The translations under genes and the position numbers were made by a program. A stretch of DNA of 64,000 nucleotides, taken from the IMG/VR virus record IMGVR_UViG_3300021962_008382, positions 62,001-126,000 of that record; one strand, 5' to 3'. This DNA comes from a virus. Position 1 is the stretch's first letter. Each line of letters opens with the position of its first letter. Positions 7,052-15,798 of this stretch are shown here, piece after piece. A model generated the notes under the pieces. The model was not told where the DNA came from, ran no database searches, and saw only the letters and a program-made list of their open reading frames with translations.

Positions 7052-8591
7052 TTACTTCTCTGCTTAGAGCAGCTACTTGTTCAGACCCCGGCATTCCTGG
7101 TTGCGATACTGGAGGCTGTTCTTCATTTTCTGCTTCTATTCTTTCTATTTCCGCGTCGGTCATTTTAAGAACATTCTTTTTAACATAACTTTGACTGAAA
7201 TATACTCCAACGTACGGAGACATTTGATTCAATACGTCAAGTCTATTTCTTAAATTCTCAGCTTCTTTCATTTCTTGATAATATTGATCTTGAGCATACT
7301 TGTAATTTATACTTTGTTTTATTTCTTCCCATTCATCTAATCTAATTACTTTTTTAAGCACCAATTGTGTCTTAAGAAGATCATCAAACAGAGCATTAAA
7401 TTTTCTACGGAGTCTAGAAATAAACTTTGCAAATTTAATTTCATCTCTAGAAATTTCAGCCTGTCTGCCGAAATTAAAACCAGATGATTCTTGAAATCTT
7501 GATGTAGGTACATTGAGCGATTGATATACTTTATTCTGAAAGTATTCAATATCTGCGATCTGACCAAGATTCTCTCCTCCAGGTAGAGTACTAATCTCAG
7601 TACCTCTTCCCCCTTCTCGTCTTGGTAACCAGAAATCTTCTAACATAGTCATGAACTTACGGTCATCTTTAATTTCACCCGTGGTGGAATCATAAACAAT
7701 CTTATTTCTATATCTGGTCATTAAATCTTTCATATATTGTTCAGCTTTCTGCTTCGGCAGATTACCAACGTCAATGTAGAAGATTCTTCTTTCTGGTGCG
7801 CGGGATAGACGATATATTACTAGCGAATCTGCCATCATCTTAAGCTGATTAACAGGCTTAATAGCTTTATGAAGGTATCCGTTTATAATATTTCTGTCAA
7901 GATCTAATAGACCGGAAGGAACAAAAGTAACTGCATCAGGGCTTATCTTTATTCCTGTGTTTGTTTGAGCAGGAGCAGCACCCGGAGTATATGACATACC
8001 TTTTTCATTATAAAGAAAATACTCGTCAACAGATTGAATAAGCTCGACGCCTGTATCGTCAACTTTATCTTTTTTAACTTCCCTTACTTTACGAATTTTC
8101 TTAGGATCAATATATCTTAATTCTAAAATTCCTGCAACAGGCTTTGAACTATTAATTAATTTTTGATAGTACAGTCTTCCGTCTACGTACCATCTTCTAA
8201 AAATGTCATGGGCTTTATCTTTAAAATCTAGAAGTTGAAGAATCTTATCAAATTCTTCTCTTATAGATTCTTTTATGGAGTCCGGGATTTCAAGATTATC
8301 AACATCGATAGTCACAGGGTTCTCGCTGTCGATAGCAGCGATTGCCTCTGTGACTATCTCTTCTATAGCGTTATCACAATCTGGATACTTTGCAATCTCT
8401 CTATATCTGGAAATTAGATCTGCTTCATTTCTAGCTGTAGCGTCTATATCGACGTAAGTGCCGTAGTAACCCCCGGCATTTACTGTAGACGCACCGTCAT
8501 CAGACACAGGCGTGATGAATTCTTGCTTCTTCGACGGCTGTGTCTGATCGGTTTCACGACCAATCGTAAATCCAAATAAGGTAATCGCCAT
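7047..8591 (-). CDS. gp20: Portal vertex protein gp20
   Basis: A 514-residue portal protein matching T4 gp20 in length (524). It forms the dodecameric ring through which DNA enters and leaves the head and onto which the neck is built. Conserved blocks include ARNEADLISRYREIAKYPDCDNAIEEIV near the start, RRWYVDGRLYYQKLI, LRYIDPKKIRKVRE, IYRLSRAPERRIFYIDVGNLPKQKAEQYM (central), the LPGGENLGQI stretch and SRFQESSGFNFGR. These are the segments used in environmental g20 surveys. It follows the tail-tube gene with an 18-base gap, as in T4. Confidence 0.97.
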   Translation of the reverse strand: MAITLFGFTIGRETDQTQPSKKQEFITPVSDDGASTVNAGGYYGTYVDIDATARNEADLISRYREIAKYPDCDNAIEEIVTEAIAAIDSENPVTIDVDNLEIPDSIKESIREEFDKILQLLDFKDKAHDIFRRWYVDGRLYYQKLINSSKPVAGILELRYIDPKKIRKVREVKKDKVDDTGVELIQSVDEYFLYNEKGMSYTPGAAPAQTNTGIKISPDAVTFVPSGLLDLDRNIINGYLHKAIKPVNQLKMMADSLVIYRLSRAPERRIFYIDVGNLPKQKAEQYMKDLMTRYRNKIVYDSTTGEIKDDRKFMTMLEDFWLPRREGGRGTEISTLPGGENLGQIADIEYFQNKVYQSLNVPTSRFQESSGFNFGRQAEISRDEIKFAKFISRLRRKFNALFDDLLKTQLVLKKVIRLDEWEEIKQSINYKYAQDQYYQEMKEAENLRNRLDVLNQMSPYVGVYFSQSYVKKNVLKMTDAEIERIEAENEEQPPVSQPGMPGSEQVAALSREVR

Positions 8592-8609
8592 AACTAGTTA
8601 AATACTCAC

Positions 8610-9188
8610 TTATTGATTATTAAATAAACCAGCGAAATCAACTGTACCGCCAGCTGTTGTGGTGGACGTGGTGAAGTGCTGATACTGCCAGGTAACAGTA
8701 AACTGTGAGATCTGATCGTTAGCACCAAAGTCTAATGCCACTGGCGACAGGTCTACAGGGAACGCGTTAACTAGCTTGTAAGACTTAAGTACGTTACCAT
8801 TTCTATCTAGCTGGAATACGTCTAAATCTCTTTGATACTGAGCTGGCTGTAATCTGCCGGTCTTAGTAGCATAGTCTTCCATTCCACCCATCCATTCTTC
8901 TATAGCATTTCTAATGGACATTTCTGAATCGTTTAGAACGGTAATAGTCCATGGTGCGAAGATACGATCGCCAACAAATTTAACCTCACGGCCGCGATAC
9001 TGCACGACCGCTGGGTTAACTGTCTGACCTGGTAGCTCTGCAACTGAAACTAAGAACGGTGAACGCGCTACGGCAGTTGCTTGACCAGTTACATACGTTG
9101 GGTATGATAACTGTACAGCAAACTGGTTAGGGCGAGCACCACCATTGGTAAGAGCTGATTTAAAACGCTCTACGTTAAATGTAGTCAT
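8610..9188 (-). CDS. gp19: Tail tube protein gp19
   Basis: A 192-residue protein of the T4 gp19 family that stacks in hexameric rings to form the inner tail tube. It starts FNVERFKSALTNGGARPNQFAVQLSYP, has YRGREVKFVGDRIFAPWTITVLND in the middle and ends with the conserved FPVDLSPVALDFGANDQISQFTVTWQYQHF. T4 gp19 is 163 residues; a short Thr/Gly-rich tail is added here. It follows the sheath gene by 12 bases and precedes the portal gene, the T4 order 18-19-20. Confidence 0.96.
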   Translation of the reverse strand: MTTFNVERFKSALTNGGARPNQFAVQLSYPTYVTGQATAVARSPFLVSVAELPGQTVNPAVVQYRGREVKFVGDRIFAPWTITVLNDSEMSIRNAIEEWMGGMEDYATKTGRLQPAQYQRDLDVFQLDRNGNVLKSYKLVNAFPVDLSPVALDFGANDQISQFTVTWQYQHFTTSTTTAGGTVDFAGLFNNQ

Positions 9189-9200
9189 CTATTCTCTCCC

Positions 9201-10874
9201 TTATGCGCCAACTTCTTCGAATGCAATACCAGATCTGGTTGCAATGAAGTTCAACTTAATGAAGTTAATCGAGCGTGATGGCTTAACATAAATGTCAGCT
9301 ACAAACTCGTTTCTATCGATAACTTCACCTGTGTTGTTTGTTTCATCACACACAACCTTGTATTCTGTAACACCGCGGCGACCTTGTACATCACGAAGGA
9401 ATGGTTCTACCAGATTACGGAATTGCGCGCGAGTAAAGGCATCATTGAACTCGAACAGCTGGAATTTAGCTGCCGAAGCAATTGCTTTCTCGATCGTGAT
9501 GAACAGTCTGCGTACATTTATTCTATCGAACGCAGATGGTTTAGCAAGCAGAGTCTTATCACCATACAGAACAGTACCCTGACCAGGCATTGAAACTACC
9601 GGATTAACCCCTTTTCTGTATAAGCTATCCCGCTGAGTTTTCGATGGCGACCAGGCTAGCTTAACTGAATTTTTAATCTGACCGCGGTTTAGACCAGCTG
9701 GCGAGAACCAAGGATCAGCGGTATAATCAGTACGAACTGCTGTACCTGCTACGTCACCATTTAAAGGAATCCAGCGGTATACATCGTTATAGCGGTCGTA
9801 CTGGTATTTCCAGCCCGAATCCATTACTGCGTAGGATGAGGATGGAAGAGCATCGCGATATGCAGTAACATCTGTTACTTCTGAACCACCGTTGTTGTAC
9901 ACATCGTCTAGATCTGGGGATACGAATACTACACAATCTTTACGAGCTTCAGCTATGTTTGTAATTACATAACTCGCTACTGCATTAGAAACTGCGCCTA
10001 CCGGAATTAGCGAGATATCGTAAAGTTCATCATTCGCAAATGTTAAGAACCCTACCATGAGGTTACCATCGTTAGGGGCATCGGCAGATACACCACCGGC
10101 TAGCGATACTGTAACGTTAGCTGTTAGGTTAGCAAAGGTTACACCTTGAGCAGATGAACCCCAGTTTGAACCGGCCGATGGGTGATCCATCCACCAGATA
10201 TATTTCGACTGATTGTTTAGTACGTCTTTGTAATAAGCAGATGTACCGTCTGGTCTCTTAGCATCGGTAGCTTTCGAAAGATAAGAAAACTTCTCTAGAA
10301 CACTACCAGATACACCTGTCCACAGACCGTCTTCATCAATTACAATTACATGAAGTTCATCATGGCTTCCGCCAAGATCGCTTGCGTATGTAGACGTAGA
10401 AGGGGTTGTATCGAATTGCGAGGCATAAGCCCAAGAGCTATATGTATTAGCATCTGCTACGGAAACTTTTAATGAGTTACCTAATGCACCTGGATACTTA
10501 GCTGCAAATTCACCTACAGTTGCAGATCCATCCGAATAAGTATCTTCATATTTGGTTTCGTTTGTAATAAGTAGGGCGTTAGCTGATTGTACAACGGCGT
10601 TTTTAGCAGTAGCTTTGTTAACAACGCGGACTACCTGTAGGTTGTTTCCATATGACAGAAAGTTAGCAGCAGTAAAGAAAGATTGATAAACCGTACTGTT
10701 TGGTTTACCAAATCTTTCTACTAATTGATTTTCTGATTCTACAACAACAACTTGATCTACAGGACCCCATTGAAAAGCACCAGCAAAACCGCCAGCAGTA
10801 GTAGCAACCGCAGGAACGACAGCTGTCAGATCCTTTTCGGTAACTAGAACACCTGGTGAAAGCTGAAAGGTCAT
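9201..10874 (-). CDS. gp18: Contractile tail sheath protein gp18
   Basis: A 557-residue sheath subunit. The start LSPGVLVTEKDLT and the GGFAGAFQWGPVDQVVVVESENQLVERFG block are classic for phage sheath proteins. The C-terminal domain (GTVLYGDKTL, INVRRLFITIEKAIASAAKFQLFEFND, FLRDVQGRRGVTEYKVVCDETNNT) carries the sheath handshake and contraction core. T4 gp18 is 659 residues, so the surface-exposed domains are smaller. It has an exact TATAAATA late promoter and a GGAGAAG ribosome site. Confidence 0.97.
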   Translation of the reverse strand: MTFQLSPGVLVTEKDLTAVVPAVATTAGGFAGAFQWGPVDQVVVVESENQLVERFGKPNSTVYQSFFTAANFLSYGNNLQVVRVVNKATAKNAVVQSANALLITNETKYEDTYSDGSATVGEFAAKYPGALGNSLKVSVADANTYSSWAYASQFDTTPSTSTYASDLGGSHDELHVIVIDEDGLWTGVSGSVLEKFSYLSKATDAKRPDGTSAYYKDVLNNQSKYIWWMDHPSAGSNWGSSAQGVTFANLTANVTVSLAGGVSADAPNDGNLMVGFLTFANDELYDISLIPVGAVSNAVASYVITNIAEARKDCVVFVSPDLDDVYNNGGSEVTDVTAYRDALPSSSYAVMDSGWKYQYDRYNDVYRWIPLNGDVAGTAVRTDYTADPWFSPAGLNRGQIKNSVKLAWSPSKTQRDSLYRKGVNPVVSMPGQGTVLYGDKTLLAKPSAFDRINVRRLFITIEKAIASAAKFQLFEFNDAFTRAQFRNLVEPFLRDVQGRRGVTEYKVVCDETNNTGEVIDRNEFVADIYVKPSRSINFIKLNFIATRSGIAFEEVGA

Positions 10875-10924
10875 GTTCTTCTCCTTATAATGTGTAATTT
10901 TTCATAATAAAAATCTCTCGTGTA

Positions 10925-10932
10925 TATTTATA
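10925..10932 (-). promoter_or_regulatory. Late promoter of gp18-gp19-gp20 (TATAAATA)
   Basis: Exact TATAAATA on the minus strand about 51 bases upstream of the gp18 ATG. The motif lies in the only sizeable gap between gp17 and gp18. The same bases also read TATAAATA on the plus strand (10929-10936), which probably reflects AT symmetry. Confidence 0.75.
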
Positions 10933-10944
10933 AATAGCAAAATT

Positions 10945-12606
10945 TTAACGAGTATAATTTTCACGTATGAATGCTTGGAGATCTTTATTATATGAGTCTG
11001 TAAGCCAGAGATCACTGCCTGCTACTTCTACTGCATCTTCAGGTACACCATTATCAATAAAGCCGAATGGTGTTAAATCTTCTTCTATATTCTTAATTTG
11101 TTGGCTGTATAAGGCTTTACGGTTATTAGAATTCATTAGATCTTTAAATAACGGGTCGTTAGAGGCCCATGCAAAAAGAACTAAAGTCATTACTAAGTCG
11201 TCATTATATCCTTCATCTGCTTCAAACGACCCTTTATTTTCAACAAATGTTGAGATTTCGGAAATAATATCTTTATCAAAAATTAACAGTTTACTATTTT
11301 CAACCAGAGATTTTAGAGATGAACAACCTATTCTCTTAATCTGTTTGGTTGTTCTAATACCTAGGCTGGAGTTTTTACCGGATATAGATAGCGTCTGACC
11401 GTACCTTGCATCGCTCCCCACCCATATCATATTTTCATATTCTAATTCATTATATATTAAATCAGCAACTTGTTGACCTATATCATTTATCTCAACAAGA
11501 ATATAAGCGTTATTATAATCTTTAGCCAGTTTTACTATAATATCCGGGTACAACAGCGGGCTGATTGTATTATTGCGATATTTAGCTACTACAGAAAACG
11601 GATACTTTGTAGTATCAATAACGGTAAAAGCAGAGTAATCTCCTCCTACCCCTCTTGATGTATCTACTGTTATAAAATAAGAATTATTTAATTGAGGAGA
11701 TTCTAGTATATCTAGATTATCTTTTTCGTATATGTAACTCTTCGGTGAAAGATTAGAAATAACATCAGGGGAGATAAGTGTGTTAGTGGAACCTAAGAAC
11801 TTACACAACACCTCTTGATTAAACTTAACTTCACCTAGAAGTGCTTTCTGCTCTTCAGCCCACTTTAAATCTCTCTTTGGATGTTCGAAATATTCCACTT
11901 TAATTGGAATAAATCCGTTTGTACCTCTTTCTGCTTCATTCCAAAACTTCCAGAAGTGGTTATATCCTAGCGGAGTAGATGTAAGAATGATCTTGGTTGT
12001 TTGACCGGCTGATACTACGGGATATACGGATGTAAAGAATTGCTCTGCGATGTTATTTGGTACAATTGCCACCTCGTCCACATACAGTAAGTTTACTGAC
12101 TTACCACGAATACCAGACTGAGATGTTGCTGCTGTAAATACGGATGACCCGTTCTCAAGCTCTACGTCACCCTTATTCCATGTCTTTATACCCTGCTGCA
12201 TCCACAAAGGTAGGTTTTCATACATTAATTGATAACGAGATAAAATTTCCATTGCACCATCTGATTTGTGTGCAAGGATAGCAACTGTTTTGTTTCTATT
12301 AAAAAGCGTATACCAGAGAACATATGCAGCCACTACCTGGGACTTACCCATCTGTCTAGGCTGCATACTAATAACGCGTCTATTTTCTTGAATTGCATTT
12401 AGAAATCTTTCTTGATAAGGAAAGAGATCAAAAGGAATAAGCATCTCTGAGTCAAGAGATACTATCTGGCAATATTTACGAATAAAATAGATCGGGTCGT
12501 CTTTGCAAATCATTAATTCAGATACCTGTTCTGAGGTATACTGAATTACGAAACCTATTTGCTTGAGTGATCTATTACCGTTGTAGGAGTTTTTACTTTG
12601 AGTCAA
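10945..12606 (-). CDS. gp17: Terminase large subunit gp17
   Basis: A 553-residue DNA-packaging motor. The ATPase domain has PFDLFPYQERFL (adenine-binding region), the Walker A-type motif QPRQMGKSQ at residues 82-90, and Walker B LLYVDEVA with the Asp-Glu at 177-178, followed by the coupling motif ILTSTP. The C-terminal RNase H-like nuclease domain shows FITVDTSRGVGGDYSAF, the ILVEINDIGQQVADLI segment and the DDLVMTLVLFAWA acidic end. Length is close to T4 gp17 (610). It overlaps the gp16 stop by 14 bases. Confidence 0.97.
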   Translation of the reverse strand: MTQSKNSYNGNRSLKQIGFVIQYTSEQVSELMICKDDPIYFIRKYCQIVSLDSEMLIPFDLFPYQERFLNAIQENRRVISMQPRQMGKSQVVAAYVLWYTLFNRNKTVAILAHKSDGAMEILSRYQLMYENLPLWMQQGIKTWNKGDVELENGSSVFTAATSQSGIRGKSVNLLYVDEVAIVPNNIAEQFFTSVYPVVSAGQTTKIILTSTPLGYNHFWKFWNEAERGTNGFIPIKVEYFEHPKRDLKWAEEQKALLGEVKFNQEVLCKFLGSTNTLISPDVISNLSPKSYIYEKDNLDILESPQLNNSYFITVDTSRGVGGDYSAFTVIDTTKYPFSVVAKYRNNTISPLLYPDIIVKLAKDYNNAYILVEINDIGQQVADLIYNELEYENMIWVGSDARYGQTLSISGKNSSLGIRTTKQIKRIGCSSLKSLVENSKLLIFDKDIISEISTFVENKGSFEADEGYNDDLVMTLVLFAWASNDPLFKDLMNSNNRKALYSQQIKNIEEDLTPFGFIDNGVPEDAVEVAGSDLWLTDSYNKDLQAFIRENYTR

Positions 12607-13009
12607 TTATATTAGCCTTCTGCGCACTTATTAATTTCATAAGTTCTGCTGTAGACCCTGCAAATAATATATTGTTAGTTTGATTACCTATCTTTGATGT
12701 AGGTACCTCATCACCTTTTAATTCACGATTCTGCTTTTGCACCGATAGAAGGCTCTTAGCAATTTCGGTTTGTGTCTTAATCAACTGACCGGCTACTTCG
12801 TATGCAGATCCTCTCTCAGACCTCTTAGCGTTATCTACCATGTTATTGATGAGATCGTTATTAACATCAATAAGTTTTCTAAGAGTATTTCTTGCCAGAT
12901 TAAAATCACTAGTAATCTCATCAGTATTATCTTTCTCGATAATAGGAGATATTTCTTGTATAGCAAGTTCTACATTGAAAAGATTGGAAAGATTTTGATC
13001 CATTAACAT
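12593..13009 (-). CDS. gp16: Terminase small subunit gp16
   Basis: A 138-residue helical protein between gp17 and gp15, the T4 place of gene 16. The central coiled coil (ITSDFNLARNTLRKLIDVNNDLINNM, then GSAYEVAGQLIKTQTEIAKSLLSVQKQNREL) is the oligomerisation core that forms rings recognising concatemeric DNA and stimulating gp17. The first ATG overlaps the gp15 stop by one base (TAATG); a second ATG two codons later is also possible. T4 gp16 is 164 residues. Confidence 0.88.
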   Translation of the reverse strand: MLMDQNLSNLFNVELAIQEISPIIEKDNTDEITSDFNLARNTLRKLIDVNNDLINNMVDNAKRSERGSAYEVAGQLIKTQTEIAKSLLSVQKQNRELKGDEVPTSKIGNQTNNILFAGSTAELMKLISAQKANIIDSK

Positions 13010-13758
13010 TAGAAATCCTCAAACATTTCAATGAAATCAATATCATCCCCTGGTACAGCAGTTCCTGGATCTACCGTTGCACTGTATCTTAGTATCTGTT
13101 GAGTTCTCGCTTCATCATTAAAGATATTAGCAATAGAAGTACGAATGAGACTTTGTCTGCTCGCCGGTCCAAAGAAGTTAAGCTTGAGTGTAAAATTAAG
13201 TGTCCATATAATAGATCTACGAGAAGTAAAATTACCTTCATAAGTATCTTCGTAAGCCACATTATCTAATACGATAGATAGGTCGTTCTTAATATTCATA
13301 CTCGGAACAGCATTCAATGTTAAGTTAAAATCAGGATTGAAATAAGGAAGAATCTGCTCTATTACCTGCAGACCGTCATCTTGATTTTTTGAATACAGGT
13401 ACAACGACATAGAAACATTATATGGTGTTGGTACAAATTGAACAGTACTGGTTGACGTTGAGGTATTATTTACTCTATTTTTTTGAACCAGACTTAATTT
13501 TCTATTTGGGTCGTAAGACAGACCGGTCATTTCAAACGCCATTCTAGGCAAACTTATTTGAAATTTAGCATTTGGAAGATCTGGCTCAGCTTCAACTCTT
13601 GCTAGAAATTTTTGTCTAGGTGCGTACGACAAGGGTACTTTCAACGTCTGTACAACGTTACCAGACGAATCTAATCTATCGAGGTAGATATCGTTAAATA
13701 TATTACCAAAAGCTACAACCGATTTTCGAATCGTACCCCAGTAGAATTTTTGAAGCAT
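13009..13758 (-). CDS. gp15: Proximal tail sheath stabilisation protein gp15
   Basis: A 249-residue tail terminator matching T4 gp15 (272). It caps the assembled tube and sheath and forms the connection to the neck. It begins MLQKFYWGTIRKSVVAFGNIFNDIYL, a gp15 signature, and has VPLSYAPRQKFLARVEA and the RRSIIWTLNFTLKLNFFGPAS block typical of the family. Its ATG overlaps the gp14 stop by one base. Order 13-14-15-16-17 is conserved. Confidence 0.94.
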   Translation of the reverse strand: MLQKFYWGTIRKSVVAFGNIFNDIYLDRLDSSGNVVQTLKVPLSYAPRQKFLARVEAEPDLPNAKFQISLPRMAFEMTGLSYDPNRKLSLVQKNRVNNTSTSTSTVQFVPTPYNVSMSLYLYSKNQDDGLQVIEQILPYFNPDFNLTLNAVPSMNIKNDLSIVLDNVAYEDTYEGNFTSRRSIIWTLNFTLKLNFFGPASRQSLIRTSIANIFNDEARTQQILRYSATVDPGTAVPGDDIDFIEMFEDF

Positions 13759-14501
13759 TATAGAACCTCTCCAAATGGGTTAGTTTCAGAGAAATCTAGA
13801 ATACCTGATTCGTCCTCAAAGTTTTCATTTTGTGCAGAGGGGTCAATTACATTAAGCAGGAAGTTTTCTAGGATAAGCGGAACTTCGGCTTCTGCTTCAA
13901 TTAAGAATCTTGAATTATCTTCTAAATCTAAAGTATATTCTTCAGTAATAGAAATAGATTCTATATCTGCTTGATCATTTATTGAGTCGATAGTTGTGTT
14001 GAATCTTTCTGACGAGAACTGCATTAGCTCGCATTCCAGTTTGTATACGTAAAGCTTACCAACCTGGAAAAACGGGTCGCGTGTCTCGACTCTTCTAATC
14101 TCAAAGAAAGAATTTGTAAGAGGGAAGAATAGAACATCACCTTCAGCAGGTCTTGTAGTAAGCGCTGCTGTTCCTGATTTAGCTACTACATCATCCCATC
14201 TTCTTCTCGATACGATAAATGTTGCAGTATCTCTTATCTCTACCCCAAACTTAGAAAGAAGATCACCCTCGCCTTCGAAACCGGTTACGTTACTCATATA
14301 CATCTCCAACGGAAATGCATTATCGTATTTTTGTAAGGCGTCTTCTGTAAAAATCTGGTCTTTATTTACAGCTGTTTTCGGCAGATAATATACATCGAAT
14401 CCATATATTCTCAGGCATTCGATTATGATGTCCTCCATGAGCAGCTGCTCTGAGGCTCTTCCCCCGGGTATACCAGACTGAAAATAAAAGTTAGTGGGCA
14501 T
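13758..14501 (-). CDS. gp14: Neck protein gp14
   Basis: A 247-residue neck protein equal in size to T4 gp14 (256). With gp13 it seals the portal after packaging and provides the site for tail attachment. Visible blocks are the start PTNFYFQSGIPGGRASEQLLMEDIIIECLRIYGFDVYYLPK and the SFFEIRRVETRDPFFQVGKLYVYKLECEL segment, both characteristic. It precedes gp15 with a one-base overlap and lies 68 bases from gp13; that gap shows no clear promoter or hairpin. Confidence 0.95.
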   Translation of the reverse strand: MPTNFYFQSGIPGGRASEQLLMEDIIIECLRIYGFDVYYLPKTAVNKDQIFTEDALQKYDNAFPLEMYMSNVTGFEGEGDLLSKFGVEIRDTATFIVSRRRWDDVVAKSGTAALTTRPAEGDVLFFPLTNSFFEIRRVETRDPFFQVGKLYVYKLECELMQFSSERFNTTIDSINDQADIESISITEEYTLDLEDNSRFLIEAEAEVPLILENFLLNVIDPSAQNENFEDESGILDFSETNPFGEVL

Positions 14502-14569
14502 AGACGGTATCTTTGCGGTGGCCGTAGATTTCAGTTACTGCTATAATGCATATGTCGAACATGAGAGAA

Positions 14570-15523
14570 TCAACCTACAAACATATCAACGGGTAACTGA
14601 TATGTTTTTTCTGCTTCATCTCTAAGTTCTTTTAACTCTTCAGTAGCTTCATCAAAGATCTTTTGACCATTCAGTGTAACACCCCCGGGTAATTGAACAC
14701 CTTCAAATTTCTTTAGATTAACACCCCATTGTTGCTTTAATAATGCAGTTGCGTATCGTTTGAGAAAATGATCGTTATATACGTCAGTGAATGTACTAGG
14801 ATCAAGAATTCTATACGCTTCGATAACAACGTAGTCTCCGATTTCAACATCAGTATTCCAGTCCATATCGATGTACAAACGATTTTGATGTCTATTAAAG
14901 CGAGTAGGTTTTTGTCCTACAAGAATATCATTGATAAGATTAAGCTGCGTCTTAACCTGACTGTAATATATTATATCGGTTGATTGTAAGGAATATAGAT
15001 CGTTTAGCAGGATTTGATATCTAACATCAAACATATCGATTCCTCGAGTCTTGGAGGAAAACGGCATGATCTTTACAACACCTGTAATGTTATCATTTAA
15101 TGAAAGATATTTGTTATCAAAATTACCTAAAGTAACAGAACTAATCACCGCAGAAGTACTTGACGTACCCCCTGAAAACGTCTCACCAGGGGTAAATGTA
15201 CCGGATACATTCTTAATGGATATTCTATTAGCAGAAATATTAGATATTACAGTAGCAGTCGCACCAGAAGATACACCTGTTAGTCTTTCACCATTTAGGA
15301 AAGATGCAGCATTAACCCCGGTAATTTGAAGAGTACTTGCCGTTATCTTCTCAGAAAGATATACAAGCTCAACCGAATCATAGTGAAACTCGCGATAAAA
15401 TTGAAAAGCTTCGTCAATTCTATCTTCGATCTGGTCGTCATCAATATTAATTTCAAGTACAGGATGACCTAATTTTCTCAGACAATAATCTATAAGTTCT
15501 TGTCTAGATGAAGGATTAGCCAT
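14570..15523 (-). CDS. gp13: Neck protein gp13
   Basis: A 317-residue protein matching T4 gp13 (309). It begins PSSRQELIDYCLRKLGHPVLEINIDDDQIEDRIDEAFQFYREFHYDSVE, the family signature, and ends KKFEGVQLPGGVTLNGQKIFDEATEELKELRDE. Around residues 65-130 it carries a Ser/Thr/Gly-rich beta insert (NGERLTGVSSGATATVI, PGETFSGGTSSTSAVI) of the kind found in other structural proteins here, including the 2035-residue protein. The insert is probably a surface-exposed accessory loop domain. An AATAAATA late-type promoter precedes the gene. Confidence 0.95.
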   Translation of the reverse strand: MANPSSRQELIDYCLRKLGHPVLEINIDDDQIEDRIDEAFQFYREFHYDSVELVYLSEKITASTLQITGVNAASFLNGERLTGVSSGATATVISNISANRISIKNVSGTFTPGETFSGGTSSTSAVISSVTLGNFDNKYLSLNDNITGVVKIMPFSSKTRGIDMFDVRYQILLNDLYSLQSTDIIYYSQVKTQLNLINDILVGQKPTRFNRHQNRLYIDMDWNTDVEIGDYVVIEAYRILDPSTFTDVYNDHFLKRYATALLKQQWGVNLKKFEGVQLPGGVTLNGQKIFDEATEELKELRDEAEKTYQLPVDMFVG

Positions 15524-15546
15524 AAATTTTCCGTAAATTTAATTAA

Positions 15547-15554
15547 TATTTATT
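15547..15554 (-). promoter_or_regulatory. Late promoter variant (AATAAATA) for the neck cluster
   Basis: AATAAATA on the minus strand 23 bases upstream of the gp13 ATG, one base off the T4 late consensus. It is the only promoter candidate before the gp13-gp17 run. Confidence 0.5.
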
Positions 15555-15562
15555 CTTTTTAC

Positions 15563-15796
15563 CTACTCATGAATAGGGACTATTTGATATCCTATCAGTT
15601 TTTTAGAGTCAAATACTTTTACGAAGTTATTCGTTTTAAAAGTTATATCACTTCTACTTTGAAATAGACTTTCAAGATGAGTTACAGCGTGATCGGGGTC
15701 GGTGAGTGTACCATTGATTGTTAAGTCAGGGGTAAATTCAATCAAGTGCATTCTGCCGTTTCTATCAATCACGTAAATCTTTTTAGTACTGTTCAT
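15563..15796 (-). CDS. Small protein of unknown function
   Basis: A 77-residue protein (KKIYVIDRNGRMHLIEF at the start, VKVFDSKKLIGYQIVPIHE at the end), probably mostly beta. No domain recognised. It follows the oxygenase/APS-kinase-like gene by two bases, so it is the last gene of the accessory island, just before the neck genes. Initiation at an ATG is likely. Genuine coding is supported by tight spacing and fully open reading frame. Confidence 0.55.
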   Translation of the reverse strand: MNSTKKIYVIDRNGRMHLIEFTPDLTINGTLTDPDHAVTHLESLFQSRSDITFKTNNFVKVFDSKKLIGYQIVPIHE

Positions 15797-15798
15797 AG

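Noticed and set aside
10929-10936. Plus-strand TATAAATA late promoter
   Set aside because: It overlaps the minus-strand match because of AT symmetry and would transcribe antisense into gp17. No plus-strand gene follows.
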